A stretch of DNA of 64,000 nt from Candidatus Aminicenantota bacterium (GTDB lineage Bacteria; Acidobacteriota; Aminicenantia; Aminicenantales; Aminicenantaceae). Where the stretch lies: assembly GCA_014727835.1 (NCBI GenBank), contig WJMT01000046.1:28902-92901 (forward strand). The letters run 5' to 3'. A model generated the notes under the pieces. The model worked only from the letters and a program-made list of their open reading frames with translations, was not told the origin of the DNA and searched no databases. A program made the translations under genes and the position numbers. This document shows, piece after piece, positions 31,778 through 41,530 of this stretch (position 1 is its first letter; each line of letters opens with the position of its first letter).

Positions 31778-33457
31778 ATGATCAAGTCTCTCCGGATCAA
31801 AAATCTAGCCACCATTGAAGATTTGGAAGTGGACCTCAAGAAAGGTTTTTCCATCCTCACCGGAGAGACCGGAGCCGGAAAATCCATCATCATTGACAGT
31901 ATCCGCTTGGTCCTGGGAGACAAAGCCACCACAGATATCATCCGGACCGGAAAAAATGAAACATCTATTGAGACCATTTTTGATGTTCCTCAAAAGTCCG
32001 ACCTGCTCAAAGGCCTGGAGAATGATGAAACAGGAGAGGTCTTTCTCCACCGGAAAGTGTTTAAAAAAGGGACAGGAAGAGGATACATCAACGGAACACT
32101 GGTGCCCTTAAAAAGGTTCAGACAATTCAGAGAAAACATGGTGGACATATTGGGGCAGAATGACCATATATTTTTGAGGAGAAATGAATTCCAGCTGGAC
32201 TATCTGGATCATTATTCAGAGACTCTGGATTTGAGGAAAAAGGTCGCCCACCTTGCCCGCCGCATAAGAAAACTGCAGAATGAAATCAATGATATCGAAC
32301 AGCGAAAAAAACAGAGAGAAGAGAGGTCAGATTACCTTGCTTTTCAGATCAATGAAATCGAAAAAGCCCAATTAAAGCCCGATGAAGAAAAACAACTCCA
32401 TAAAGAAAGAGACCTTCTTAAAAATGCTGAAAAAATTAATTCCTGTATCAAGGATGCTCTGGATATCACTTATGAAAGAGAGGACTCTCTGTCAAGCCTG
32501 CTTTCAAAGTTAGAAAAGAATGTTCAGATTCTCTCTGATTTTCATCCTGACTTCAAACCAATCCTAGAGAACATGGATCAATTTTCCATCTCTATGAAGG
32601 AATTCACCAACGATTTATTGCAATTTGAAGAAAACTACACCGACGCACCTGAAAAACTGGAGAAAATCGAAGAAAGACTCAGCCTCATAGAAAACCTTAA
32701 AAGAAAATATGGAAAAACCCTCCAAGATGTGTTTGATTCGCTCAACAAAGCAAAGAAGGAATTGTCAGGACTCAGTTCAGATCATGAAAAAATATCCCAG
32801 CTCCGCAAACAACTGGACAGTGATTATAAAGACTATCAGAACACCTCGTCCCGACTTTCTGAGATGAGGCAAAAAGGAGCCAAAAAGCTGGAAAAACAGG
32901 TCGAAGAGGAGATCCAATCCTTGGGCATGAAAAAAGCCACATTTCAAATCAAATTCACAACACACCCTTTTCCATCTGAAAACCTGGATGATTTGAGAGA
33001 CCTGGGTTCCGATGAAATTGAGTTCATGATCAGTCCGAATCCCGGAGAAAATATTCGGCCGCTCAGAAAGATCGCATCCGGGGGGGAACTCTCTCGACTT
33101 ATGCTGACTCTAAAGACCATCAGCAAGGACCCGGAAAAATTCAAAACTCTCATTTTTGATGAAATCGATTCTGGAATCGGCGGTAAAACCGCTGAATTGG
33201 TGGGCCAGAAATTGAAAAACCTGGCCGCTCAAAATCAAGTGGTGTGCATCACTCATCTTCCTCAGATCGCCTCATTTGCAGACCATCATTATCAGATTGA
33301 AAAAAAAGTGAAAAAAAACAGGACATATACCCTAATCAGAAAACTGAGCAAAAAAGACAGGACCCATGAAATCGCACGGCTTTTAGCAGGTTCTCATATC
33401 ACAGAGGCCTCTCTACAAAGTGCCCGGGAAATGCTGGAGAAGAATCTATCAGGATAA
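31778..33457 (+). CDS. recN: DNA repair protein RecN
   Basis: 559-residue SMC-like ATPase in double-strand break repair. Walker A is in FSILTGETGAGKSIIIDSIRLVLGDKA, the coiled-coil arms span about residues 150-370, the ABC signature is IASGGELSRLMLTLKT, Walker B is TLIFDEIDSGIGGKTA, and ITHLPQIASFADHHY is a conserved D/H-loop region. The frame is intact and length is normal for the family. Confidence 0.96.
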   Translation: MIKSLRIKNLATIEDLEVDLKKGFSILTGETGAGKSIIIDSIRLVLGDKATTDIIRTGKNETSIETIFDVPQKSDLLKGLENDETGEVFLHRKVFKKGTGRGYINGTLVPLKRFRQFRENMVDILGQNDHIFLRRNEFQLDYLDHYSETLDLRKKVAHLARRIRKLQNEINDIEQRKKQREERSDYLAFQINEIEKAQLKPDEEKQLHKERDLLKNAEKINSCIKDALDITYEREDSLSSLLSKLEKNVQILSDFHPDFKPILENMDQFSISMKEFTNDLLQFEENYTDAPEKLEKIEERLSLIENLKRKYGKTLQDVFDSLNKAKKELSGLSSDHEKISQLRKQLDSDYKDYQNTSSRLSEMRQKGAKKLEKQVEEEIQSLGMKKATFQIKFTTHPFPSENLDDLRDLGSDEIEFMISPNPGENIRPLRKIASGGELSRLMLTLKTISKDPEKFKTLIFDEIDSGIGGKTAELVGQKLKNLAAQNQVVCITHLPQIASFADHHYQIEKKVKKNRTYTLIRKLSKKDRTHEIARLLAGSHITEASLQSAREMLEKNLSG

Positions 33458-33505
33458 AACCAGCTGTTTTCAATTTCAAAAATCACAAGCTATAATATCA
33501 TTGAT

Positions 33506-34828
33506 ATGAAAGAGCCTCTATCTTTACAAAACAAAAAATTTTATATAAAAACATTCGGCTGCCAGATGAATGAAAATGAATCCGAACAAACAGCCGGAAT
33601 CCTCAGGTCTCAGGGAGCTCAGCCATGCAGCCATGCCGAAGACAGCGATATCATCATCATCAACACCTGCGCCGTAAGAGAAAAACCTGTTGAAAAGCTG
33701 TTCTCTCTTTTGGGCCGTCTCCAGCACATCAAAAAGAAAAACAATGCCTGTATCGGAGTCACCGGATGTGTGGCCCAGCTGTTTAAAAACGAGATTTCCC
33801 AACGAAATCAATCTGTTGATTTCGTGGTGGGTCCGGATAATTTATGGAAGATCCCAGAAATCATCTCCTCTCTTTCCCAGTCCAGTTCATGCATCATACA
33901 CACTCCCAGAAACAGGCAATGGAGAGAAATCGAACCTATCGCACGGAAGAACCACATCAGCGGCTATGTGAGTGTCATGAAAGGATGCAATCATTTCTGC
34001 ACATACTGCGTGGTGCCCTTTGCCAAAGGAAGGGAAAAATACAGGCCGCTTCCTTATATCAAAGCTGAAATCAAAGACCTTGCTGAAAAGGGATTTAAGG
34101 AAATCCATCTTCTCGGTCAAAACGTCAACTCTTATCAGGACCCAGAATCCGGAAAGGATTTTGTTTCTCTGCTCAAAGAAATAAGTCCCATCAAGGGAAT
34201 CGAATGGATCCGGTTCATCACGTCTCATCCTAAAAATTTCACTTCTGATATCATCAAAACCATGGCTGAGACAGAAAAAATCTGTCATCAACTGCATCTT
34301 CCCATCCAATCCGGTTCAGACGCCATACTCCGGTACATGGGCCGGGGCTATACGCGCCAACAGTATCTTGAAAAGATCGGCCTTTTGAAAGAAAACATGC
34401 CAGACATCAGTTTGAGCACTGATATTATCGTGGGTTTTCCCAAAGAAACAGAGAAAGACTTCTCAGAGACATTGAGTGTTCTCAAACAGGTTCAATACAC
34501 CAATATTTTTTCTTTCCGCTATTCAAAAAGACCCCACACTGCAGCCTTAAAATACACGGAGGAAGTCCCGTTCGAAATCAAAAAACAGAGGTTGATCCAG
34601 CTTCAAGAGCTTCAAAGACGCATCCAACTGAAAGCCAATCAATCTTTAATCGGAACCCAAATGAAGGTTTTATGCATGGGGAAAAGCACCAAAAATCAGA
34701 ACTCCTATTTTGGTAGAAATGAAGGGTTTCAAGTGGTCAACTTTGAATCTGCTTCCGATGTCACAGGAAAATTTGTGACTCTGGAAATCACAGACTGCGG
34801 CCCTTACAGTCTGATAGGAAGAACCTAA
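33506..34828 (+). CDS. miaB: tRNA-2-methylthio-N6-dimethylallyladenosine synthase
   Basis: 440-residue methylthiotransferase. The N-terminal UPF0004 domain has the auxiliary cluster Cys in KTFGCQMNENESE, NTCAVRE and TGCVAQ. The radical SAM motif is MKGCNHFCTYCVVP. A C-terminal TRAM domain spans about residues 375-438. The combination identifies MiaB over RimO. It modifies A37 of tRNAs reading UNN codons. A TATAAT box (33491-33496) lies only 9 nt before the ATG, so its own transcript would have almost no leader; no Shine-Dalgarno is seen. Confidence 0.94.
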   Translation: MKEPLSLQNKKFYIKTFGCQMNENESEQTAGILRSQGAQPCSHAEDSDIIIINTCAVREKPVEKLFSLLGRLQHIKKKNNACIGVTGCVAQLFKNEISQRNQSVDFVVGPDNLWKIPEIISSLSQSSSCIIHTPRNRQWREIEPIARKNHISGYVSVMKGCNHFCTYCVVPFAKGREKYRPLPYIKAEIKDLAEKGFKEIHLLGQNVNSYQDPESGKDFVSLLKEISPIKGIEWIRFITSHPKNFTSDIIKTMAETEKICHQLHLPIQSGSDAILRYMGRGYTRQQYLEKIGLLKENMPDISLSTDIIVGFPKETEKDFSETLSVLKQVQYTNIFSFRYSKRPHTAALKYTEEVPFEIKKQRLIQLQELQRRIQLKANQSLIGTQMKVLCMGKSTKNQNSYFGRNEGFQVVNFESASDVTGKFVTLEITDCGPYSLIGRT

Positions 34829-34863
34829 ACCACAACGGGATTGATTTTGTTTTCAGTTTTCAT

Positions 34864-34892
34864 TTGAAAATCGAGTTGAATTATGCTATATG
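34864..34892 (+). promoter_or_regulatory. Probable hppA promoter
   Basis: TTGAAA-N17-TATATG lies in the 100-bp gap after miaB. The leader of about 35 nt contains AGAGG before the ATG at 34932. Confidence 0.4.
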
Positions 34893-34931
34893 CTATAGTT
34901 CTTAAGCACAATCTATTAAAAGAGGTTATAT

Positions 34932-36896
34932 ATGATCCTTGTTGATATCACTCCTTATGTCTTTATTTTAGGTATCATCTCCTTATTGATGGCTCTGGGC
35001 CTTTATTTTTTACTGAAAAGGCTTCCCCAGGGAACAGATCTTATGAAAGAGATCGCAGAATCCATCCATTCCGGCGCCATGACCTTTATCAAGCGCGAAT
35101 ACACTTCTATTCTGATTTTCATTACAGCGGTATTTATCCTGCTCTGGCAGCTTTTCAATATCTACACAGGATTGTCATTCATCACCGGAGCCTTCTGCTC
35201 TATGCTGGCTGGATTCATCGGGATGAAGGCATCAACCCGTTCCTCGGTGCGGGCTACTCAGGGAGCCATTGAGGGAGGAATGCCCAAAGCTTTATCTGTG
35301 GCTTTTCAGGGGGGTTCAGTGATGGGGATCTCTGTGGCTGCACTCGGGTTGACCGGAATCGGAGTGATTTATTTTTTTACAAAAAATCCGGTGATCATCA
35401 ATGGATTTGCCATGGGTGCCAGCTCCGTCGCCCTGTTTGCCAGAGTCGGAGGGGGGATCTTCACCAAGAGCGCTGATGTGGGAGCGGATTTAGTGGGAAA
35501 AGTGGAAGCAGGCATCCCTGAAGACGACCCGAGAAATCCCGGAGTCATCGCTGATAACGTGGGTGACAATGTGGGTGATACAGCAGGGATGGGGGCTGAC
35601 CTTTTCGAATCCTATGCCGGATCTGTGATCGCCTCCATTGCTATCGGCGCCACCATGACTCCGGTTCTCAGCCACATATCCCTTCCCGTGATCCTGATCG
35701 CTATAGGGCTGGTCAGCTCCTGGGTCGGGGTTCTGTCCATAAATGTTCTCAAAAATTTCAATCCCCAATCCGCACTGAGAAATTCGACCTATATCAGTGC
35801 ACTGGTTTTTCTAATCGGAGCCTTCATTGCAGTCAGATTAATTTTGTCAGACCTCAACGTGTTTTGGGTTGTGCTGTGCGGAATGATCAGCGGAATTCTC
35901 ATCGGGCTGGAAAGCGAATACTTTACAGCAGGTCCTCCTATACGAACCCTTGCCAAGACCGCAAAAACCGGAAGCGCTACAGTGGTGATCACCGGCCTGG
36001 CTATTGGATTTCAAAGTGTGATCCTGCCTCTTCTCACCATTGCCTTGACCATCTACGTATCCTTCTCCCTGGCAGGTCTTTACGGCATCGCTTTATCAGC
36101 CGTGGGCATGCTGGCCACCACCGGAATCGTGATGTCCACAGATTCTTATGGCCCGATTGCAGACAATGCAGGAGGAATCAGCGAGATGTCCAATTCAGGG
36201 TCATCCATAAGAAAAATAACCGACAAGCTGGATGCCTGCGGCAACACCACTGCAGCCATAGGAAAAGGTTTTGCCATTGGTTCCGCAGCCCTGACCGCAC
36301 TCGCCTTGTTTTCCGCTTTCCAAAAGACAACCGGCCTAGAAACCATTAGTTTGACAAACGTCAATACAGTGATCGGTTTGCTTTTGGGAGCTCTGATGCC
36401 ATTTGTCATTGCCTCCATGACACTCAAAGCTGTGGGCCGGGCCGCAAACAAAATGGTCCTGGAAATCAGAAACCAGTTTAAAGAAATCAAGGGACTCATG
36501 AAAGGCGAAGCAAAGCCTGACTCAGACCGCTGTGTAGATATTGTGACCAAAAGTGCTCTGGTCGAAATGATTCTTCCGGGAATGCTGGCAGTGGCCTCCC
36601 CTCTTGCTGTAGGTTTCCTCATCGGACCGGAATCTTTAGGCGGATTCCTGGCCGGTGCGACAGCCACAGGAGTTCTGCTGGGAATTTTTATGGCCAATGC
36701 CGGGGCTTCCTGGGACAATGCCAAAAAGTGGATCGAGGAAGGTCATTTAGGGGGCAAAGGCACAGAGATCCATTCTGCATCCATTATCGGGGACACTATC
36801 GGAGACCCTCTCAAAGACACGGCAGGGCCTTCTATGAATATTTTGATCAAGCTCATGGCTGTGGTCAGTCTTGTTTTTGCACCACTCATCATCTAG
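34932..36896 (+). CDS. hppA: K+-dependent membrane ion-pumping pyrophosphatase
   Basis: 654 residues, about 15-16 transmembrane helices. It couples pyrophosphate hydrolysis to H+ or Na+ export. Active-site loops are [47 protein letters not shown] and, near the end, [16 protein letters not shown] with [17 protein letters not shown]. The segment [21 protein letters not shown] has Ala and Gly at the positions that are Lys and Thr in K+-independent enzymes, which predicts K+ dependence. Whether the pumped ion is Na+ or H+ cannot be decided by eye. It saves energy from biosynthetic pyrophosphate, a common anaerobe trait. Confidence 0.94.
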   Translation: MILVDITPYVFILGIISLLMALGLYFLLKRLPQGTDLMKEIAESIHSGAMTFIKREYTSILIFITAVFILLWQLFNIYTGLSFITGAFCSMLAGFIGMKASTRSSVRATQGAIEGGMPKALSVAFQGGSVMGISVAALGLTGIGVIYFFTKNPVIINGFAMGASSVALFARVGGGIFTKSADVGADLVGKVEAGIPEDDPRNPGVIADNVGDNVGDTAGMGADLFESYAGSVIASIAIGATMTPVLSHISLPVILIAIGLVSSWVGVLSINVLKNFNPQSALRNSTYISALVFLIGAFIAVRLILSDLNVFWVVLCGMISGILIGLESEYFTAGPPIRTLAKTAKTGSATVVITGLAIGFQSVILPLLTIALTIYVSFSLAGLYGIALSAVGMLATTGIVMSTDSYGPIADNAGGISEMSNSGSSIRKITDKLDACGNTTAAIGKGFAIGSAALTALALFSAFQKTTGLETISLTNVNTVIGLLLGALMPFVIASMTLKAVGRAANKMVLEIRNQFKEIKGLMKGEAKPDSDRCVDIVTKSALVEMILPGMLAVASPLAVGFLIGPESLGGFLAGATATGVLLGIFMANAGASWDNAKKWIEEGHLGGKGTEIHSASIIGDTIGDPLKDTAGPSMNILIKLMAVVSLVFAPLII

Positions 36897-36951
36897 CCCT
36901 GGATTATTTATAACTTCATTTTCATTTCGCCTGTAAATTTGATTTTGTCAT

Positions 36952-36980
36952 TTGATAATTCAAATCATTTCAGTTATAAT
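36952..36980 (+). promoter_or_regulatory. Promoter of the nusA-infB operon
   Basis: TTGATA-N17-TATAAT, nearly consensus with ideal spacing, lies 49-77 bp before nusA in AT-rich DNA. Confidence 0.7.
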
Positions 36981-37028
36981 TTTGCAATCCACGGATTTCT
37001 TAATTTTTATTAATCTGGATCAAACACA

Positions 37029-38057
37029 ATGAAAGTAAACGTATGGAACACCATCCAGCAGCTCAGTAAAGAACGAGATGTGGATAAACAAGTCATTATT
37101 GATGCCATTGAAGAGTCTTTAAGAGTCGCTGCCGCCAATCATTTCAATGAAAATGAAAATGCACAGATCAAATTCGATCCAGAAAAGGGAGAGCTGAGAG
37201 TCTATGCCGTAAAGAAAATCACCAAAAAAGTGACAGATCCCGCTACAGAAATCACCTTGGACCAAGCAAAAAAAATCGATGTCTCGGCAAAACAGGGAAA
37301 CTACATCGAGATCGATCTTCCATCCGAAACACTGGGCCGGATCGCAGCGCAAGCAGCCAAACAAGTGATCTTCCAAAAAGTCAGAGATGCGGAACAGGAA
37401 AAAATCTACAACACTTTTGCCCCTCATATAGGGAATATCATCACAGGTGTTCTGAGACGCTTTGATTCCAATCAAAACATGATCCTGGAAGTTAAAAAAA
37501 CAGAAGTGCTGCTTCCTGATAGAGAAAAAATCCCAAATGAAAAATTCAGAAGAGGAGACCGGGTCAAAGGGATCATCATCCAGGTGCTCAAAGACACCAA
37601 AGGACCTCAAGTGATCATTTCAAGAACAGAAAAAAGATTTCTGGCTAAACTGCTTGAAAACGAAGTTCCTGAGATCGCCAACGGAAACATTGAGATCCGG
37701 GAGATGGTCCGAAGACCCGGAGAGCGTTCCAAAGTATCTGTGAACACTGATGAAAAAGACATCGATCCCATAGGAGCCTGCATCGGTGTCAAAGGAAACC
37801 GGATCCTCTCTATAAGCAAGGAACTCAACGGAGAAAAGATCGATGTGATCCGATGGTCTGAAAATCCAGAAGAATATGCCATGTCTGCCCTCAGTCCGGC
37901 AAAAGTGGAAGGCATGAAGATTACCAGTCAAAAGGACAAGGTATTGAAGGCGATTGTGCCTGAGGACCAACTTTCTTTGGCTATCGGAAAAAAAGGATTG
38001 AACGTCAGACTGGCATCAAAGCTTGTGGGCTGGAAAATAGATATCAAAAACGATTAA
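37029..38057 (+). CDS. nusA: Transcription termination/antitermination factor NusA
   Basis: 342 residues: N-terminal RNA polymerase-binding domain (to about 125), S1 domain (GNIITGVLRRFDSNQNMILEVKKTEVLLPDRE), and two KH domains (GACIGVKGNRI and LAIGKKGLNVRLASKLVGW). The C-terminal acidic repeats of E. coli NusA are absent, as in many phyla. It heads the operon. The usual upstream rimP is missing, and no ylxR is found between nusA and infB. Confidence 0.95.
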   Translation: MKVNVWNTIQQLSKERDVDKQVIIDAIEESLRVAAANHFNENENAQIKFDPEKGELRVYAVKKITKKVTDPATEITLDQAKKIDVSAKQGNYIEIDLPSETLGRIAAQAAKQVIFQKVRDAEQEKIYNTFAPHIGNIITGVLRRFDSNQNMILEVKKTEVLLPDREKIPNEKFRRGDRVKGIIIQVLKDTKGPQVIISRTEKRFLAKLLENEVPEIANGNIEIREMVRRPGERSKVSVNTDEKDIDPIGACIGVKGNRILSISKELNGEKIDVIRWSENPEEYAMSALSPAKVEGMKITSQKDKVLKAIVPEDQLSLAIGKKGLNVRLASKLVGWKIDIKND

Positions 38058-38090
38058 TTCAACACACAAAATAGGAAGTTAAGGTAAATT

Positions 38091-39863
38091 ATGAGCGAAA
38101 AAGGCAAATCAAAAGAGAAAAAAGAAAAAAAGACTATCCAGGAAGGGATGAACCTGAAAGAGCTCACTGATCTTTTAGACATCAAAGCAAAGGGCCTGAT
38201 CGAAAAACTGAGTGAAAAAGGTTTGAACATCGGAGTCAATGACGAAATTACAGGTTCTCTAGCCCAAGACCTTTCCGACATCCTCAACATGGAACTTGAA
38301 ATCGTTCCTGTGGATAAAATGGTGCGCCTGAAAGCTAAGGAACAAACCAAAGAACTGAAACCCAAACCTCCGGTCGTGTCCATCATGGGTCATGTGGACC
38401 ACGGCAAAACCACTCTTTTGGATGCCATCAGGGAATCAAATCTCGTGAACAAAGAATCCGGAGGAATCACTCAACACATCGGCGCTTACAGGATCTCCTA
38501 CAAAAACAAACACATCACTTTTGTAGACACACCCGGCCATGAGGCGTTCACTCAGCTCAGATCCAGAGGAGCAAAAGTCACAGATATCGTGGTCTTGGTC
38601 GTGGCTGCTGATGACGGAGTCATGCCCCAGACAAAAGAAGCGATCGATCATGCCAGAGCAGCTGATGTCCCTATCATTGTGGCCATCAACAAAATCGACA
38701 GGACCCAAGCAGATATAGACGCCACCAAACAACAGCTCTCCAAACAAGATTTATTGGTCGAAGATTGGGGAGGAGATACCATTTGCGTTGAGATTTCTGC
38801 AAAAGAAAAAAAGAACCTTGAAGACCTTCTGGATATGATCCTTCTTCTCAGTGAGATGCTGGAGATCACAGCTAATCCCAAAGTGTCTGCCCAGGGAATT
38901 GTCCTTGAAGCCAGTTTGGATACATCCAAAGGCCCTGTGGCCACTGTGATCATTCAACAGGGAAAACTAACCCGAGGAGAAGCCTTTGTGTGCGGGACGA
39001 CCTATGGAAAAGCTCGTGCCATGTTTGATGAAAAGGGTCATTCGGTCAAAGAAGCTGAAATTTCCATGCCCGTGGAAATATTGGGTTTTTGCGATGTTCC
39101 TGTTGCCGGAGATTTTTTCCAGGTTCTTCCGGATTTGGATAAAGCCAAACGGATCGCCAACTTTCGGCTCTTGAAAACAAAAAAGACCAAGGGTGAGGAC
39201 AAAGATCGGCCCACTCTGGATCAGCTTTTTAAAGACATGGAGAATGAAGAGAAAAAGACCTTACCCCTCATCCTTAAAACAGATGTCCAGGGTTCTGTTG
39301 AAGTCTTAAATCACATTCTTCCCAATCTAAGCACAGATAAAGTGAACATAGACATCCTTCACTCGTCCACCGGCAAAATCAGTGAGTCAGATGTAAGCCT
39401 CGCCTCTACTGCAAATGCCATTATCATTGGTTACAACACCAAACCCAACAAAAAAACCCAAGAGACCGCCAATGCTGAAAATGTGGAAATCAGAACTTAT
39501 AAAGTCATATACGAACTCACAGATGATATCAAAAAAGCCCTGCAAGGCATGCTCGAACCCGTAAAAAAAGAGGTCTATCAGGGAAGGGCCGAAGTCAAAC
39601 GCACTTTTAAGATCAAGGGAGCTGGGATCATTGCTGGCTGCCTGGTTCAAGATGGAGTCATCCACCGAAATTCAAAAATCAAGCTCCTGAGAAATGATGA
39701 AATCATACATGAAGGGACCATCGCTTCACTCAAACACCTTAAAAAAGATGTCACTGAAATCAAAAAAGGATATGAATGCGGAATCAATATTCAGAATTTC
39801 AAGGACATCAAGGAAGGAGATACGATCGAAGCCTATACAGTTGAAGAAGCTCCTCCCAAATAA
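38091..39863 (+). CDS. infB: Translation initiation factor IF-2
   Basis: 590 residues with a short N-terminal extension of about 95 residues, beginning with a Lys-rich stretch and one IF2_N-like module (MNLKELTDLLDIKAKGLIEKLSEKG). The GTPase core has GHVDHGKTTLLDAI (G1), GGITQHIGAY, DTPGHEAF (G3) and NKIDR (G4). The C-terminal domains place fMet-tRNA in the P site (QGSVEVL, GYNTKPN, VFKIKG-like region). Very short N-termini mark compact IF-2 variants. Confidence 0.96.
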   Translation: MSEKGKSKEKKEKKTIQEGMNLKELTDLLDIKAKGLIEKLSEKGLNIGVNDEITGSLAQDLSDILNMELEIVPVDKMVRLKAKEQTKELKPKPPVVSIMGHVDHGKTTLLDAIRESNLVNKESGGITQHIGAYRISYKNKHITFVDTPGHEAFTQLRSRGAKVTDIVVLVVAADDGVMPQTKEAIDHARAADVPIIVAINKIDRTQADIDATKQQLSKQDLLVEDWGGDTICVEISAKEKKNLEDLLDMILLLSEMLEITANPKVSAQGIVLEASLDTSKGPVATVIIQQGKLTRGEAFVCGTTYGKARAMFDEKGHSVKEAEISMPVEILGFCDVPVAGDFFQVLPDLDKAKRIANFRLLKTKKTKGEDKDRPTLDQLFKDMENEEKKTLPLILKTDVQGSVEVLNHILPNLSTDKVNIDILHSSTGKISESDVSLASTANAIIIGYNTKPNKKTQETANAENVEIRTYKVIYELTDDIKKALQGMLEPVKKEVYQGRAEVKRTFKIKGAGIIAGCLVQDGVIHRNSKIKLLRNDEIIHEGTIASLKHLKKDVTEIKKGYECGINIQNFKDIKEGDTIEAYTVEEAPPK

Positions 39864-39876
39864 ATTTTAATTGGTC

Positions 39877-40158
39877 ATGATTATTGGTTATCTCTGCATA
39901 GAAATTTACCTCCCTTATTCCCATTCTCTCAAAGAAAAGAGAAAGAGACTCAAGAGCTATCAGGATCGATTGAAAAAAAGGTTCAATGTGTCTTTTGCTG
40001 AGCTGGATTATCAAAACAAATGGCAAAGAGCTAAAATCGGAATGGTTGCCATCAACAGCCGAAAAGCGGTTATTGAAAAAGCATTCAATCAGCTTTTAAG
40101 GGAAGCCGAACAGATTATAGAGGGCGAGGTCATATCAAAAGAGATCGATTTTTTTTAA
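39877..40158 (+). CDS. YlxP-like DUF503 protein
   Basis: 93 residues from the ATG at 39877; the track starts at a TTG two codons before. The DUF503 pattern is clear: MIIGYLCIEIYLPYSHSLKEKRKRLKSYQDRLKKRFNVSFAELDYQNKWQRAKIGMVAIN. Genes of this family sit between infB and rbfA in many bacteria and the function is undefined, though a ribosome-related role is suspected. No strong Shine-Dalgarno precedes it; it probably relies on coupling with infB. Confidence 0.88.
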   Translation: MIIGYLCIEIYLPYSHSLKEKRKRLKSYQDRLKKRFNVSFAELDYQNKWQRAKIGMVAINSRKAVIEKAFNQLLREAEQIIEGEVISKEIDFF

Positions 40159-40177
40159 CAGATTCTATTTGAACACA

Positions 40178-40531
40178 ATGAAGACCCAAAAATCGAGAAG
40201 ACAAAAAAAAGTGGAAAGTTTGCTCAAGGACATTTTGAGTGGATTGATCTTGGAAGCTGTTCAGGATTCTCATTCCAGTTTGATCAGCATCACCAGAATC
40301 GAGATTGGCAAAGATCTTCTGACAGCACATATTTATGTGAGTGTGTTTGACAAGTCCAAACAAAAAGAAATCATAGAGTTTCTCAATTCCAAACAAAATT
40401 TTTTCAGGAAAGCGGTTGCTTCCCGAACAAAATTGAAGTATAATCCCATGCTCATTTTTAAGGTGGACCCCTTACAGGAATACGATGACAGAGTCCAAAA
40501 AATACTCAATAAACTAGACAGCAATGAATGA
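40178..40531 (+). CDS. rbfA: Ribosome-binding factor A
   Basis: 117 residues from the ATG at 40178; the TTG start in the track is less likely. The single KH-like domain has the family pattern: RRQKKVESLLKDILSGLILEAVQD, LISITRIEIGKDLLTAHIYVSVF and ASRTKLKYNPMLIFKVDPLQEYDDRVQKIL. It assists late 30S maturation near the 5' end of 16S rRNA. Its end overlaps the nrnA start by 8 bp. Confidence 0.9.
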   Translation: MKTQKSRRQKKVESLLKDILSGLILEAVQDSHSSLISITRIEIGKDLLTAHIYVSVFDKSKQKEIIEFLNSKQNFFRKAVASRTKLKYNPMLIFKVDPLQEYDDRVQKILNKLDSNE

Positions 40532-41516
40532 GGACTTGATACTTCAAATATGCGAAAAAATCAAACAGAGCAAAAACATTGCTGTCACTTCTCATTTGAG
40601 ACCTGACGGGGATTCTGTATGTACCAGTCTTGCCCTTCATCTCATGGGGCAACAGCTGGAAAAAAACATCTCTGTTTTCATCAAAGATAAAGTCCCTTTC
40701 CCGTTTGATCATTTTCCAGGAATTGATATCGCAAACAGAGGCCAGATCAATGGCAAAGAGTTTGACATGGTAATTCTTTTGGAATGCGCAAATGTGGCCC
40801 GTTCAGGGCAAAACCATATTCAGGATTGTTATAAGATCAACATCGACCACCATCATTCAAACGACTATTATGCGGACATCAATTGGGTCGATCCAGAAGC
40901 CGCTGCTGTGGCCTGCATGGTGTATGAACTGGGGAAGAAACTCAACATACAGTTTGATTCACACATCGCCACTCCGCTTTACAGCGCCATCGTCTCTGAT
41001 ACAGGTTCTTTTCAGTTTTCCAACACCAAGGCCAAGGCATTCAAGACCTGCTATGAACTCGTAAATCACGGAGCTGTCCCTCATGAAGTCACTGACATGC
41101 TGTTCAATAACAACCCACCAGAAAAAATTAAGCTCTTAGGTGAGGTTTTATCCACCCTTAAAATGACAAAAAACGGACAGATCGCCATCATCTCCATGTT
41201 TTCCAAGGTGCTGCATTCCCTCAACATCAAACAAATCGACACCGAAGATATCACCACCTGTGCCCGGTCTATCAAAGGTGTCAAGGTGGTTCTTTTTTTC
41301 AAGGAAATCAAAAATGATTTGTATCGAGTCAGCATCCGGACGAAAGGAGATGCCAACGCCATGGAAATTGCTGAAATGTTTTCCGGTGGAGGCCACATGC
41401 ATGCAGCCGGATTCACAGTCCAAGGCAAGTATGAAGAATTAGTCAAAGAAATCCCTTTGACTGTGAGCAAGGTCCTCAATGACAAAGACCATCAAAGCGG
41501 TTTGACTTCATCATAA
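40524..41516 (+). CDS. nrnA: DHH-family oligoribonuclease/pAp phosphatase
   Basis: 330 residues. DHH domain: SHLRPDGDSVCTSLALHLM, LLECANVARSGQ and the DHH triad NIDHHHSNDYYADINWVDP. The C-terminal DHHA1 domain has the nucleic-acid binding GGGHMHAAGFTV. It degrades nanoRNAs and 3'-phosphoadenosine 5'-phosphate. Its place between rbfA and truB is a conserved arrangement in many bacteria. Confidence 0.92.
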   Translation: MNEDLILQICEKIKQSKNIAVTSHLRPDGDSVCTSLALHLMGQQLEKNISVFIKDKVPFPFDHFPGIDIANRGQINGKEFDMVILLECANVARSGQNHIQDCYKINIDHHHSNDYYADINWVDPEAAAVACMVYELGKKLNIQFDSHIATPLYSAIVSDTGSFQFSNTKAKAFKTCYELVNHGAVPHEVTDMLFNNNPPEKIKLLGEVLSTLKMTKNGQIAIISMFSKVLHSLNIKQIDTEDITTCARSIKGVKVVLFFKEIKNDLYRVSIRTKGDANAMEIAEMFSGGGHMHAAGFTVQGKYEELVKEIPLTVSKVLNDKDHQSGLTSS

Positions 41517-41530
41517 ATTTTAAAGGACTC

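Noticed and set aside
35369-36724. Several long minus-strand ORFs opposite hppA
   Set aside because: They are frame shadows of a highly conserved membrane protein and have biased Ser/Pro/Ala composition.
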